A stretch of DNA of 64,000 nucleotides from Streptomyces kurssanovii. GTDB lineage: Bacteria; Actinomycetota; Actinomycetes; Streptomycetales; Streptomycetaceae. The stretch spans positions 558,001-622,000 of the forward strand of contig NZ_BMTN01000001.1 in the NCBI RefSeq assembly GCF_014649695.1, in the 5' to 3' direction. The notes beneath the pieces were generated by a model. The model ran no database searches. It was given only the letters and a program-made list of their open reading frames with translations, and was not told where the DNA came from. Position 1 is the stretch's first letter; each line of letters opens with the position of its first letter. Below, one piece after another: positions 1 through 7,313 of this stretch. The position numbers were made by a program, and so were the translations under genes.

Positions 1-169
1 CCAGCCGCCCAGCTCCGACTGGGGGCTGATGGTGCAGGAGGGGCAGTCGGCGATCGTGCAGGGTGCCCTGCTGCCCGCGCTGGTGCCGGGCACCGCCATC
101 GCTGCCGTCGTGGTGGCCTTCAACGTCGTCGGGGTCCGCGCCGCCGACCGGCTCGGATCCAGGAGGTAG
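1..169 (+). CDS. Oligopeptide/dipeptide ABC transporter permease, C-terminal end (partial)
   Basis: Only the last 55 codons are in the window (frame starts at base 2, TAG at 167-169). The translation has the ending usual for DppC/OppC-type permeases: a short periplasmic-side stretch (PPSSDWGLMVQEGQ), a hydrophobic helix rich in Val and Ala, the motif AFNVVGVRAADRL and a basic tail. In the family this protein forms half of the membrane channel of a peptide or nickel importer. The stop lies 7 bases before the ATG of the next gene, an ATPase of the same transporter class, so the three genes form one operon whose upstream part is outside the window. The substrate cannot be told from this fragment. 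Confidence 0.85.
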   Translation, partial: QPPSSDWGLMVQEGQSAIVQGALLPALVPGTAIAAVVVAFNVVGVRAADRLGSRR

Positions 170-176
170 CCGCGCC

Positions 177-1226
177 ATGCTGCTCGACATCGAGAACCTG
201 ACCGTCCATCTGCCGGGCGCCGCCCGCCCGTTGCTCGCGGAGGTGTCCCTCCGGGTCCGCACCGGCGAGGTCGTCGGCCTCGTCGGTGAATCCGGCTCGG
301 GCAAGTCCACCACCGCCAAGGCCGCCCTGAGCATCCTGCCCGACGGCGCGCGGACGGTAGGGAGGGTGCTGGTCGACGGAGCGGACGTACTGTCGATGAC
401 CGGCACACGCCTGCGCGAGCACCGTGCCGGCACGGTGGCCATGGTCCACCAGGACCCGGGCTCCGCCCTCAACCCCGTGCGCCGGGTCGGTGACTTCCTC
501 GTCGAAAGGCTGGTCCGCCCCGGTGAGGGTTCCGGGAAGGAGAGGCGCCGAGCGCTGGGGACCGCGATCGAACTCCTCGACGCGGTCGGCCTGCCCGACC
601 CCGAACGGCGCGTCGGACAGCGGCCGCACGAGATGTCCGGAGGCATGCTGCAGCGTGTCGTCATCGCCGGTGCGCTCGCCGCCGAGCCGCGTCTGCTGCT
701 CGCCGACGAGGCCACCAGCGCCCTGGACGTCACCACCCAGGCGGAGATCCTCGCCCTGCTGCGCACGCTGCGCGAACAGCGGGAGCTGGGCATGCTGTTC
801 ATCACCCATGACCTGCATCTCGCCGCCGCCTACTGCGACCGGGTGTACGTGATGTACGCGGGCCGTGTCGTCGAGGAACAGCAGGCGCGACGCCTGTTCG
901 CCGACGCCCGGCACCCGTACACCAGGGGCCTGCTGGACTGCTCGCCCGAACTGGGCGGGACACCCCGGACGATCCGCCCGATCCCCGGCCGGCCTCCGTC
1001 GCTCGCGGACGCCTTCCCCGGCTGCCCCTTCGCGGCACGCTGCGCCCACAGCGAGCCCGCGTGCGAAACCTGGACGCCCGAGCCGCTGCCCCTCGCCGGC
1101 GGCGGCACGGCCGCCTGCCGCCGGATCGGCGAACCGCGCCCGGGCGGTCCGCTCGGCGAGCCGGAGGCAGGCACCGCCGAGGACCCCGAACAACCGGCCG
1201 TACCGGCCGTCAGGAGCACACCATGA
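177..1226 (+). CDS. Oligopeptide ABC transporter ATP-binding protein (DppD/OppD type)
   Basis: 349 residues. Walker A GESGSGKS is at residues 37-44, the signature SGGMLQR near 153, and Walker B LLLADE near 172-178. The OppD/DppD C-terminal extension follows from about 250, with HPYTRGLLDCSPELGG and four cysteines in the CPFAARCAHSEPAC...AAC arrangement, which in some members of this family binds an iron-sulfur cluster. The ATG at 177 follows GGAGG (161-166); an in-frame ATG at 63 lies inside the permease gene and would add an unrelated peptide. The stop overlaps the ATG of the second ATPase (ATGA at 1223-1226), typical of paired DppD/DppF subunits. Role: ATP hydrolysis driving peptide-type solute import. 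Confidence 0.93.
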   Translation: MLLDIENLTVHLPGAARPLLAEVSLRVRTGEVVGLVGESGSGKSTTAKAALSILPDGARTVGRVLVDGADVLSMTGTRLREHRAGTVAMVHQDPGSALNPVRRVGDFLVERLVRPGEGSGKERRRALGTAIELLDAVGLPDPERRVGQRPHEMSGGMLQRVVIAGALAAEPRLLLADEATSALDVTTQAEILALLRTLREQRELGMLFITHDLHLAAAYCDRVYVMYAGRVVEEQQARRLFADARHPYTRGLLDCSPELGGTPRTIRPIPGRPPSLADAFPGCPFAARCAHSEPACETWTPEPLPLAGGGTAACRRIGEPRPGGPLGEPEAGTAEDPEQPAVPAVRSTP

Positions 1227-2080
1227 ACGGCAACAGCCCCCAGGACGGCGCGCCCCTGCTCATGGTCGAAGGGCTCCGCAAGACCTTCCGGCTGCCGGGC
1301 GGCGGCACTCTCACCGCGGCCGACCAGATCTCCTTCACTCTGCCGGAAGGCGGTTCCGTCGGCATCGTCGGCGAGTCGGGCTCCGGCAAGAGCACCGTGG
1401 CCCGCATGCTCGCCGGTCTCGAGAGACCCGACGCGGGCACCGTCACCGTGAACGGCCGCGACCGGCACTCCGCGCGCCGTGGCACGCGCTCCCGGCGCGA
1501 CCGGCTGGCCCGCGCACGTGAGATCCAGATGGTCTTCCAGGACCCCTACGTCTCCCTCGACCCTCGGCTCACCGCAGGCCAGTGCCTCCGCACCGCCCTG
1601 CGGCTGCACGGGCATCCCGCGGTGGAGGACCGTATCCGGTCACTGCTCGACCGGGTCGGCCTGGGCGCCCGCGAGGCCGAGGCCAGGCCGCACGAGCTCT
1701 CCGGCGGACAGCGTCAGCGCCTCGCCATCGCACGCGCCCTCGCCGTCGACCCGTGCATCCTGGTGCTCGACGAGGCGGTCGCGGCGCTCGACGTGTCCAT
1801 CCAGGCCCAGATCCTCCAACTCCTCGCCGGGATCCGAGAGGACACCGGTGTGGCCCTGGTCTTCGTCAGCCACGACCTTGCCGTGGTGCAGCACATCACG
1901 GACGAGACCGTCGTCATGCGCAGGGGCACCGTGGTCGAACAGGGGCCGACGGACCGCGTGCTGCGCACACCGCGGCACGCGTACACACGGCTGCTGCTCA
2001 CCTCCGTCCCGCACCAGGACTGGGACCCCTCGGAGGTGGTCCGTGCCCGGGCCGAGGCGGCGGAGGCGGAGGCGGCTTGA
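1223..2080 (+). CDS. Oligopeptide ABC transporter ATP-binding protein (DppF/OppF type)
   Basis: 285 residues. Walker A GESGSGKS is at residues 50-57, the signature LSGGQRQR near 159, Walker B CILVLDEA near 178-185 and the switch histidine in VSHDLAVV. It is the second nucleotide-binding subunit of the importer whose permease and first ATPase lie just upstream, and its ATG overlaps the previous stop by 4 bases. It is shorter than many DppF proteins and lacks the cysteine-rich tail seen in its partner; the end is an acidic, Ala/Glu-rich stretch. It is the last gene of the operon. The 3' end faces a minus-strand TPP riboswitch transcript starting about 390 bases downstream. Confidence 0.92.
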   Translation: MNGNSPQDGAPLLMVEGLRKTFRLPGGGTLTAADQISFTLPEGGSVGIVGESGSGKSTVARMLAGLERPDAGTVTVNGRDRHSARRGTRSRRDRLARAREIQMVFQDPYVSLDPRLTAGQCLRTALRLHGHPAVEDRIRSLLDRVGLGAREAEARPHELSGGQRQRLAIARALAVDPCILVLDEAVAALDVSIQAQILQLLAGIREDTGVALVFVSHDLAVVQHITDETVVMRRGTVVEQGPTDRVLRTPRHAYTRLLLTSVPHQDWDPSEVVRARAEAAEAEAA

Positions 2081-2304
2081 GAGACGGCCGGTCCCAGGGC
2101 GCGCCGGGCCGTCGCGATGCGCGGTTCGGCCCGGGTGACCTACGTCGGGGCCCGCTCCCCACAGCGTCGCGCGGCAAACGCCGCTGCCCGGGCGCGCACC
2201 TCTCGCCCGGGATGACACGAAGCGGCTCCCTCCACGCTGCTGGGCTGAAGCCGGTCCAAGGGCCATGGCCGGCTGCCCGCCGGTCGGGCCTCGACATGCG
2301 AGAA

Positions 2305-2471
2305 CCTACGAGACGGGCTCCCTGCGCCGGCATTGTCCGGATCAGGTGATGGGGGTCGTCCTCCGGTCCTTGGACCTTCGGACCTCTCAGCCCGACCGTC
2401 GACGTCGGCCCCGGCGGGTATCTCCGCCGAAGTCGGCTACTCCGGTCGAACTCCCTCGCTCGCCTCGTAGG
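2305..2471 (-). promoter_or_regulatory. TPP (thiamine pyrophosphate) riboswitch, apparently without a downstream gene
   Basis: Read on the minus strand, the segment carries the hallmarks of the THI-box aptamer in the right order: GGGCTGAGAGG (complement of about 2382-2392), then ACCTGATCCGG and ATGCCGGCGCAGGGA (complement of about 2317-2346). CCTACGAG at the 5' side (2471 to 2464) pairs with CTCGTAGG at the 3' side (2312 to 2305), closing the aptamer with an extended P1 stem. A TACTCT -10-like box sits just upstream (2485 to 2480). TPP riboswitches normally precede thiamine synthesis or transport genes. Here the transcript would run into about 220 bases of non-coding DNA and then antisense to the DppF-like gene. 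Confidence 0.85.
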
Positions 2472-2479
2472 CCACTACC

Positions 2480-2485
2480 AGAGTA
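2480..2485 (-). promoter_or_regulatory. Candidate -10 box for the TPP riboswitch transcript
   Basis: The minus strand reads TACTCT here, fitting the TAnnnT pattern of the Streptomyces housekeeping sigma factor, and predicts a start just at the 5' arm of the riboswitch P1 stem (2471). No good -35 hexamer is visible at the usual distance (CTTTCT at 18 bases), so this is tentative. Confidence 0.35.
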
Positions 2486-2559
2486 ACGCTCCGCACATGC
2501 CGTAGAAAGGGGTGAAAGGGAAAAATCGGGGCACTTTGCCGGGCGACTGCCCGTGCTCG

Positions 2560-2605
2560 GCGCGGCCATGTCATCCAGCTCCGCGCGGCCATGTCATCCG
2601 GCTCC
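2560..2605. repeat. Tandem direct repeat, two 23-bp units
   Basis: Two adjacent copies of a 23-base unit (2560-2582 and 2583-2605), beginning GCGCGGCCATGTCATCC, differ at a single base (A versus G at unit position 18). They lie between the end of the D-amino-acid oxidase gene and the riboswitch promoter. No coding role is apparent; the function is unknown. Confidence 0.7.
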
Positions 2606-2689
2606 ACACCTGATCGTCCCCACCGGTCCTCGGCGCGCACCTCGCCACCACACTCGCCACGAAGCCGCCCCGGAGGCCTGGGACGCGGC

Positions 2690-3649
2690 CTACCCGACGA
2701 GCGCGGCCGCCGCCTGCGCGCAACCCCAGGCGACGGTGATGCCGGCGCCGCCGTGGCCGTAGTTGTGGACCAGCAGCGCGCCACCCGGCAGGCGCTCCGA
2801 CTCGATCCGCACACCGGCGTCCCGTGCGGGCCGCAGACCCACCCTGTGCCCGAGCACCTTGGCCCGGCCGACCTCCGGGTGGATACGGGCGCACCGCTCG
2901 ACGATGGCCGCCGCGGTGGCCTCCTGGGGCGCCAGGTCCCAGGAGTCCTCCTCGGCCGTGCCGCCCAACAGCAGCCGCCCCGGCTGCGGAAGGAGGTACG
3001 TCGTCGCGCTCGACGCGTGGTCGACCGCGGTGAACCACTCCTCGACGCCCGGGTTCTCCACCACCACCAACTGCCCGCGCACCGGCCGTACGGACGGATC
3101 GGGTACCAGCTCGCGTGCGCCGAGACCGGTGCAGTTGACCACGACGGACGCCCCACTCTCCGACTGCGCCCGGGCGGGGGAACCGGCCTCCCGCGCCTCC
3201 ACGGTGCCGCCCGCGGCCTCCAGCCGCCGCCGCAGCCAATCGAGATGGACCGGCATGTCGATCAGCGGAATCCGGGCCCGCAGACCGGAAGCGAATCCCG
3301 GCGGCAGCTCATCGCCGGCCACCTCCCGCATTCCCTCGACCCTCGCGGCCCAGGGACCGAGCTCCGCGAGCCGGGTCTCCGCATGAACGCCCGGCACCAG
3401 CCGTACACCCGTCTCCTCCGGCCGGTCCGCCAGCGCCGCGTACACCCGCAGCGATTCCAGGGACCACTCGCCGACCAGCTTCTCCGGCTCGATGCGATAC
3501 GGCCACCACAGCCCGCCCGCCACCGCCGACGTGGTCATGCCGACGGGATCCCGGGACCACACCCGCACCCGCTTGCCGCTCTCCGCCAGCACGATGGCCG
3601 TGGTCAGTCCCACCGCCCCGCCGCCCAGCACCAGTACGTCGCCGTTCAT
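2690..3649 (-). CDS. FAD-dependent D-amino-acid oxidase
   Basis: 319 residues from the chosen ATG. The N-terminus is an FAD-binding Rossmann motif (VLGGGAVGLTTA), followed by WSRDP and GGLWWPYRI in the region where DAAO proteins contact FAD. The conserved C-terminal block HNYGHGGAGITVAWG holds the flavin. Members oxidise neutral D-amino acids to imino acids, making hydrogen peroxide. The family also includes ThiO glycine oxidase, but the GGLWWPY and YGHGG pattern favours DAAO. In-frame ATGs exist at 3676 and 3667; I chose 3649 because the dinucleotide-binding strand starts right after it, though none has a clear Shine-Dalgarno. The gene is divergent from the next one, with 62 bases between. 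Despite the nearby TPP riboswitch it lies upstream of, not under, that element. Confidence 0.88.
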   Translation of the reverse strand: MNGDVLVLGGGAVGLTTAIVLAESGKRVRVWSRDPVGMTTSAVAGGLWWPYRIEPEKLVGEWSLESLRVYAALADRPEETGVRLVPGVHAETRLAELGPWAARVEGMREVAGDELPPGFASGLRARIPLIDMPVHLDWLRRRLEAAGGTVEAREAGSPARAQSESGASVVVNCTGLGARELVPDPSVRPVRGQLVVVENPGVEEWFTAVDHASSATTYLLPQPGRLLLGGTAEEDSWDLAPQEATAAAIVERCARIHPEVGRAKVLGHRVGLRPARDAGVRIESERLPGGALLVHNYGHGGAGITVAWGCAQAAAALVG

Positions 3650-3711
3650 GCCGGGACCGTAACCCATGGCGTTCATGCTCAGAAGACCGCGCGGTTGGGC
3701 AGACTCACGAC

Positions 3712-4737
3712 ATGTCTGCCGAGTACGCGACCTTCGGGCTGGCGCCGGCGATGCGGACCGGGGGAGTCCTCGCCGATGGTGCCTACCAAGTGCACCGGGA
3801 CTTCACCGACTTCATCGTCGACGGCCGGCCGCTGCTCCACCGGCTCAGTGACCTCGACGCGGTCTCGCCGCTGGCCTCCGACATCCCTCCCGCCGTCTTC
3901 ACCGACCATATCCGCCGGTTGCTGCTCGACGCGGAGGCACCGCTGAGCGACGGCAGGTATGTGATCTACGGCTGCCCGGAATGCGAGGGGCTCGAGTGCG
4001 GGGCCGTCACCGCCGTCATCGAGCGCGACGGCGACGACGTCGTCTGGCGGGACTTCGCCTGGCAGACCGACGGGACGGCCGATCTGGAACTCAACGGATA
4101 CCACGGCATCGGACCGTTCCGATTCCGCGGCGAGGAGTACCGGGCGGCGCTGGAGCAGCTGCTGCCCGGCCGGGAGGAGGCCGCGGCCCGGCGCCGCGTC
4201 CTGCTGATCGGCGCGCGGGTCGCGGTCCTCGCCAAGCTCGCCGCCGCCCTGCGGTCCATCGGCATCGGCGCCGACATCGCCCACGACGCGGCCGGTGTCC
4301 CGGCCGAGGAGCTCGGCGCGTACCAGGTCGTCGCCTTCGGCCGGGCGGTCACGGAGGCGGACCGGGCCGCGGTGCGGGAGGCGTTCGCCCACGCCGGCAC
4401 GCAGGTGGAGTACGTGGACGGGCTCGCGCCGGTCGTCCCGCTGCTGGTGGCGCAGATCGAGCTGGCCCTGGACCGGAGCCCGGTCGGGCAGCGGCGCCTG
4501 CGGAGACTCGGGGCGCAGGGCCGGGAGGCGGTGGTCGAGGTGGCGTCGGAATGCCGCGTCCGGCTGGTGGCCTACCGTCTCGACGCGCTGTACCGCACCC
4601 GTGTCCGGGAGCTGTTCGACGGCACGCTGCAGCCCGGGACGCACCGAATTCCACTGGACGCCAAGGCGGTCAAGGGACGATCCTTCGTCGTGGCACGGAC
4701 CATGGGGGGCGTGCTGGTCACGCCGGTGGCGCGATGA
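3712..4737 (+). CDS. Conserved Streptomyces protein of unknown function, often called oxidoreductase
   Basis: 341 residues. The first half has a pattern seen in uncharacterised actinobacterial proteins, with CPECEGLECG (possible metal-binding cysteines, about residues 87-96), DVVWRDFAWQT and a GPFRFRGEEY strand. From about residue 162 it changes to a Rossmann-like fold beginning RRVLLIGARVAVLAKLAAAL, which may bind a nucleotide although the glycine pattern is poor. No catalytic residues can be assigned. Streptomyces homologues are commonly labelled 'oxidoreductase' without experimental support, as far as I recall. The gene is divergent from D-amino-acid oxidase and may share a promoter region with it, which could hint at a joint redox role. 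Function unproven. Confidence 0.75.
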   Translation: MSAEYATFGLAPAMRTGGVLADGAYQVHRDFTDFIVDGRPLLHRLSDLDAVSPLASDIPPAVFTDHIRRLLLDAEAPLSDGRYVIYGCPECEGLECGAVTAVIERDGDDVVWRDFAWQTDGTADLELNGYHGIGPFRFRGEEYRAALEQLLPGREEAAARRRVLLIGARVAVLAKLAAALRSIGIGADIAHDAAGVPAEELGAYQVVAFGRAVTEADRAAVREAFAHAGTQVEYVDGLAPVVPLLVAQIELALDRSPVGQRRLRRLGAQGREAVVEVASECRVRLVAYRLDALYRTRVRELFDGTLQPGTHRIPLDAKAVKGRSFVVARTMGGVLVTPVAR

Positions 4738-4854
4738 TCCGACAAGAGGCCCGGGCGAGCCGCTGAATCGCCGACGCATGCATCACTCACGTCACGTACA
4801 TCACACGCCTCGCACGTGTGCGTCCCTGAACCGGAGGTCCGCCTCCCCGCGCCC

Positions 4855-5388
4855 ATGAGCGCGAGGAGCAGCGGACCCGCCTTCCGCACCCGTGCGCCGG
4901 ACGAGCTGCGCCGAAGCCGGCGCCCGCGAGCCCATTCCTGCTGGGACCATCTCTACGCGGCACCCCTGTGGCCCCTGCACGGCGCGAACCTGGGCACCCT
5001 CGCCCGCACCTGCGACGCGGTCGGCGCCTGCATCACCGTCCCGCGCTTCCCGTGGGTACCCGAAGCGCTGGCCCGCGGCAACACCCTGCGCAAGCCGGTG
5101 TGCACCCACCGGACCGGTGACCCGCTGGGATGGCTGGCCCGGCAGCGGGAGGGGGGCGCGCGCATCGTCGGCGTCGAACTGGCCGACGAGGCCGTCCGCC
5201 TCGCCGACCTCGCGCCGGCGCGCGGGCCGACCGTCGTGGTCCTCGGCCATGAGCAGCACGGGATTCCGCCGGAGGCGCTCGACCTGCTCCACGAGTGCGT
5301 GGAGATCCCGATGATCGGCACCGGCTCGAGCCTGAACGTGGCCGTTGCCGGCTCCCTCGCCCTGTACAAACTCGCCGGACTCCTCTGA
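4855..5388 (+). CDS. TrmH/SpoU family RNA 2'-O-methyltransferase
   Basis: 177 residues. The three SPOUT-knot motifs are in order: motif 1 GANLGTLARTCDAVGA (Asn and Arg conserved, near residue 43), motif 2 VVVLGHEQHGIP (near 127) and motif 3 SLNVAVAGSLALYKL (near 160). The family transfers methyl from S-adenosylmethionine to a ribose 2'-OH of rRNA or tRNA. It has only the catalytic domain with no extra RNA-binding domain, so it resembles TrmL-like short members; the target base cannot be named. GGAGG at 4833-4837 is rather far from this ATG (17 bases), so an upstream start is possible, but the residues before it look unlike the family. Confidence 0.85.
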   Translation: MSARSSGPAFRTRAPDELRRSRRPRAHSCWDHLYAAPLWPLHGANLGTLARTCDAVGACITVPRFPWVPEALARGNTLRKPVCTHRTGDPLGWLARQREGGARIVGVELADEAVRLADLAPARGPTVVVLGHEQHGIPPEALDLLHECVEIPMIGTGSSLNVAVAGSLALYKLAGLL

Positions 5389-5418
5389 CCCGTAAGAAGC
5401 CCTAGGATTCACTCCCTG

Positions 5419-7056
5419 ATGACTGCAACTCTCGTCGCCAAGGACCTCGCCGCCGGACACGGCGACCGCTCGCTCTTCGCCGGGCTCGACCTCGTCGTCG
5501 CACCCGGCGACGTGATCGGTCTCGTCGGCGTGAACGGAGCGGGCAAGTCCACCCTGCTGCGTCTGCTCGCCGGACTCGACCGGCCGGAACAGGGCGAGCT
5601 GCGGCTCTCCCCGCCGACCGCGACCGTCGGCCACCTTCCGCAGGAGCCCGAGCGCCGCGAGGGGGAGACCGTCCGGGCCTTCCTCGCCCGGCGCACCGGC
5701 GTCGCGGCCGCCCAGACCGCCATGGACGCCGCCGCCCAGGGCCTGGCCGACGGCGTCGAGGGAGCGGACGACGCCTACGCCACCGGCCTGGAGCGCTGGC
5801 TCGACCTCGGCGGCGCGGACCTGGACGAGCGGGCCGAGGAGGTCGCCGGGTCGCTCGGCCTCACCGTCGACCTCGACCTGCCGATGACGTCCCTGTCGGG
5901 CGGCCAGGCCGCGCGCGCGGGTCTCGCCTCGCTGCTGCTGTCCCGCTACGACGTGTTCCTGCTCGACGAGCCGACCAACGACCTCGACATGAACGGTCTC
6001 GAGCGCCTCGAGACCTTCGTCCAGGGCCTGCGGGCCGGCACGGTCGTGGTCAGTCACGATCGCGAGTTCCTCACCAGGACCGTCACCAAGGTCCTCGAGC
6101 TGGACCTCGCCCAGCAGCAGATCACCCTCTACGGCGGTGGCTACCAGGCCTACCTGGACGAGCGCGAGACCGCCCGCCGGCACGCCCGCGAGGAGTACGA
6201 CGAGTACGCCGACAAGCGGGCCGCTCTCGAGGGCCGCGCCCAGATGCAGCGGAACTGGATGGACAAGGGCGTCAAGAACGCCCGCCGCAAGGCCACCGAC
6301 AACGACAAGATCGGCCGCAAGATGCGGAGCGAGGCGAGCGAGAAGCAGGCCGCCAAGGCACGCCAGACGCAGCGCATGATCGAGCGGCTCGACACGGTGG
6401 AGGAGCCCCGCAAGGAGTGGGAGCTGCGGATGGAGATCGCCGCCGCCCCGCGCTCCGGCTCGGTGGTCGCGACCCTCCGCGAGGCGGAGGTGCGGCGCGG
6501 TGGCTTCCGGTTCGGCCCGGCGTCGTTGCAGATCGACTGGGCGGACCGCGTGGCCGTCACCGGTGCCAACGGCTCCGGCAAGTCGACGCTGCTCGCCGCC
6601 CTGCTCGGCCGCCTCCCCCTCGACGCGGGACACGCGTCGCTCGGCTCCGGCGTCGTCGTCGGCGAGGTCGACCAGGCCCGCGGGCTCTTCTACGGCACCG
6701 AGACGCTGCTGGACGCGTTCTGCGCGGCCGTCCCCGACACGGAGCCGGCCGAGGTCCGCACACTGCTGGCCAAGTTCGGGCTCAAGGCCGCCCATGTGAT
6801 GCGCCCGGCGACGACCCTGTCACCCGGCGAGCGGACCCGTGCGGCGCTGGCCCTGCTCCAGGGACGCGGCGTCAATCTCCTGGTGCTGGACGAGCCGACC
6901 AACCACCTCGACCTGCCCGCCATCGAACAGCTCGAGGCGGCGCTGGACTCGTACAAGGGCACGCTGCTGCTGGTCACCCACGACCGCCGGATGCTGGACG
7001 CCGTCCATGTCACCCGCCGCGTCGAGGTGACCGACGGCAAGATCACCGAACTCTGA
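5419..7056 (+). CDS. ABC-F family ATPase (duplicated ATP-binding cassette, soluble)
   Basis: 545 residues with two ATP-binding cassettes and no membrane segments. Cassette 1 has Walker A GVNGAGKS (37-44), signature LSGGQAAR (near 160) and [10 protein letters not shown]. Cassette 2 has GANGSGKS (near 382), signature LSPGERTRA (near 467) and [11 protein letters not shown]. Between them (about 250-350) is the charged linker typical of ABC-F proteins ([16 protein letters not shown], then Arg/Lys-rich). ABC-F proteins act at the ribosomal E/P site, in translation factors such as EttA or in antibiotic protection (TlrC, OleB type). Which applies here cannot be told from sequence alone; no macrolide or other biosynthetic gene is adjacent. 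The gene ends in convergence with tex. Confidence 0.92.
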   Translation: MTATLVAKDLAAGHGDRSLFAGLDLVVAPGDVIGLVGVNGAGKSTLLRLLAGLDRPEQGELRLSPPTATVGHLPQEPERREGETVRAFLARRTGVAAAQTAMDAAAQGLADGVEGADDAYATGLERWLDLGGADLDERAEEVAGSLGLTVDLDLPMTSLSGGQAARAGLASLLLSRYDVFLLDEPTNDLDMNGLERLETFVQGLRAGTVVVSHDREFLTRTVTKVLELDLAQQQITLYGGGYQAYLDERETARRHAREEYDEYADKRAALEGRAQMQRNWMDKGVKNARRKATDNDKIGRKMRSEASEKQAAKARQTQRMIERLDTVEEPRKEWELRMEIAAAPRSGSVVATLREAEVRRGGFRFGPASLQIDWADRVAVTGANGSGKSTLLAALLGRLPLDAGHASLGSGVVVGEVDQARGLFYGTETLLDAFCAAVPDTEPAEVRTLLAKFGLKAAHVMRPATTLSPGERTRAALALLQGRGVNLLVLDEPTNHLDLPAIEQLEAALDSYKGTLLLVTHDRRMLDAVHVTRRVEVTDGKITEL

Positions 7057-7278
7057 CGACCCGGCCCCGCATCCCGGTCCCGTCCGGACCGGTCGCCCCG
7101 ACGATGCCGCCGCGACGCGCTCCCGCCGACCTGGTTGCTCGGGCGCTGTCGCGGCCGGCCGGTGGTTTCGACCCGGTGGCCGCGCCACAGTCGCCACGAC
7201 CAGGCTCCGGCGGTCCCGCCGGTCGCCGCCGCCCCCGCAACAGGCCCCTCCGAAGCGGCCCGGTACGGGACGGCCGCT

Positions 7279-7307
7279 CCCGGGGCCGGGGATGCCCCGG
7301 CCCCGGG
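7279..7307. terminator. Strong hairpin between convergent ABC-F and tex genes
   Basis: A perfect 13-bp inverted repeat (CCCGGGGCCGGGG and its complement) with a 3-base loop ATG sits 7 bases beyond the tex stop codon and serves the minus strand directly. The upstream ABC-F gene ends at 7056, so the hairpin could stop both transcripts. There is no T-run, as is common for Streptomyces terminators. Confidence 0.7.
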
Positions 7308-7313
7308 CGCACA

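Larger units (their letters stand above)
2081..2689. other. 609-bp intergenic region with TPP riboswitch and 23-bp repeat, no gene
   Basis: No convincing coding sequence lies here on either strand; the open frames are shadows of high G+C with no recognisable domain. The region holds a minus-strand TPP riboswitch (2305-2471), a candidate -10 box for it (TACTCT on the minus strand, 2485 to 2480) and a tandem 23-bp repeat (2560-2605). It separates the end of the peptide transporter operon (plus strand) from the end of the D-amino-acid oxidase gene (minus strand). A short inverted repeat (CCGGC/GCCGG, about 2269-2283) lies downstream of the riboswitch but is not followed by a clear T-run. Confidence 0.7.

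Noticed and set aside
1998-2333. Gene downstream of the TPP riboswitch on the minus strand
   Set aside because: The frame's product is Pro/Arg low-complexity, overlaps the aptamer and the DppF gene and shows no similarity to thiamine proteins.
4801-6795. 664-codon minus-strand frame opposite the SpoU and ABC-F genes
   Set aside because: Gly/Glu/Val-rich nonsense composition; the opposite strand carries complete conserved motifs.
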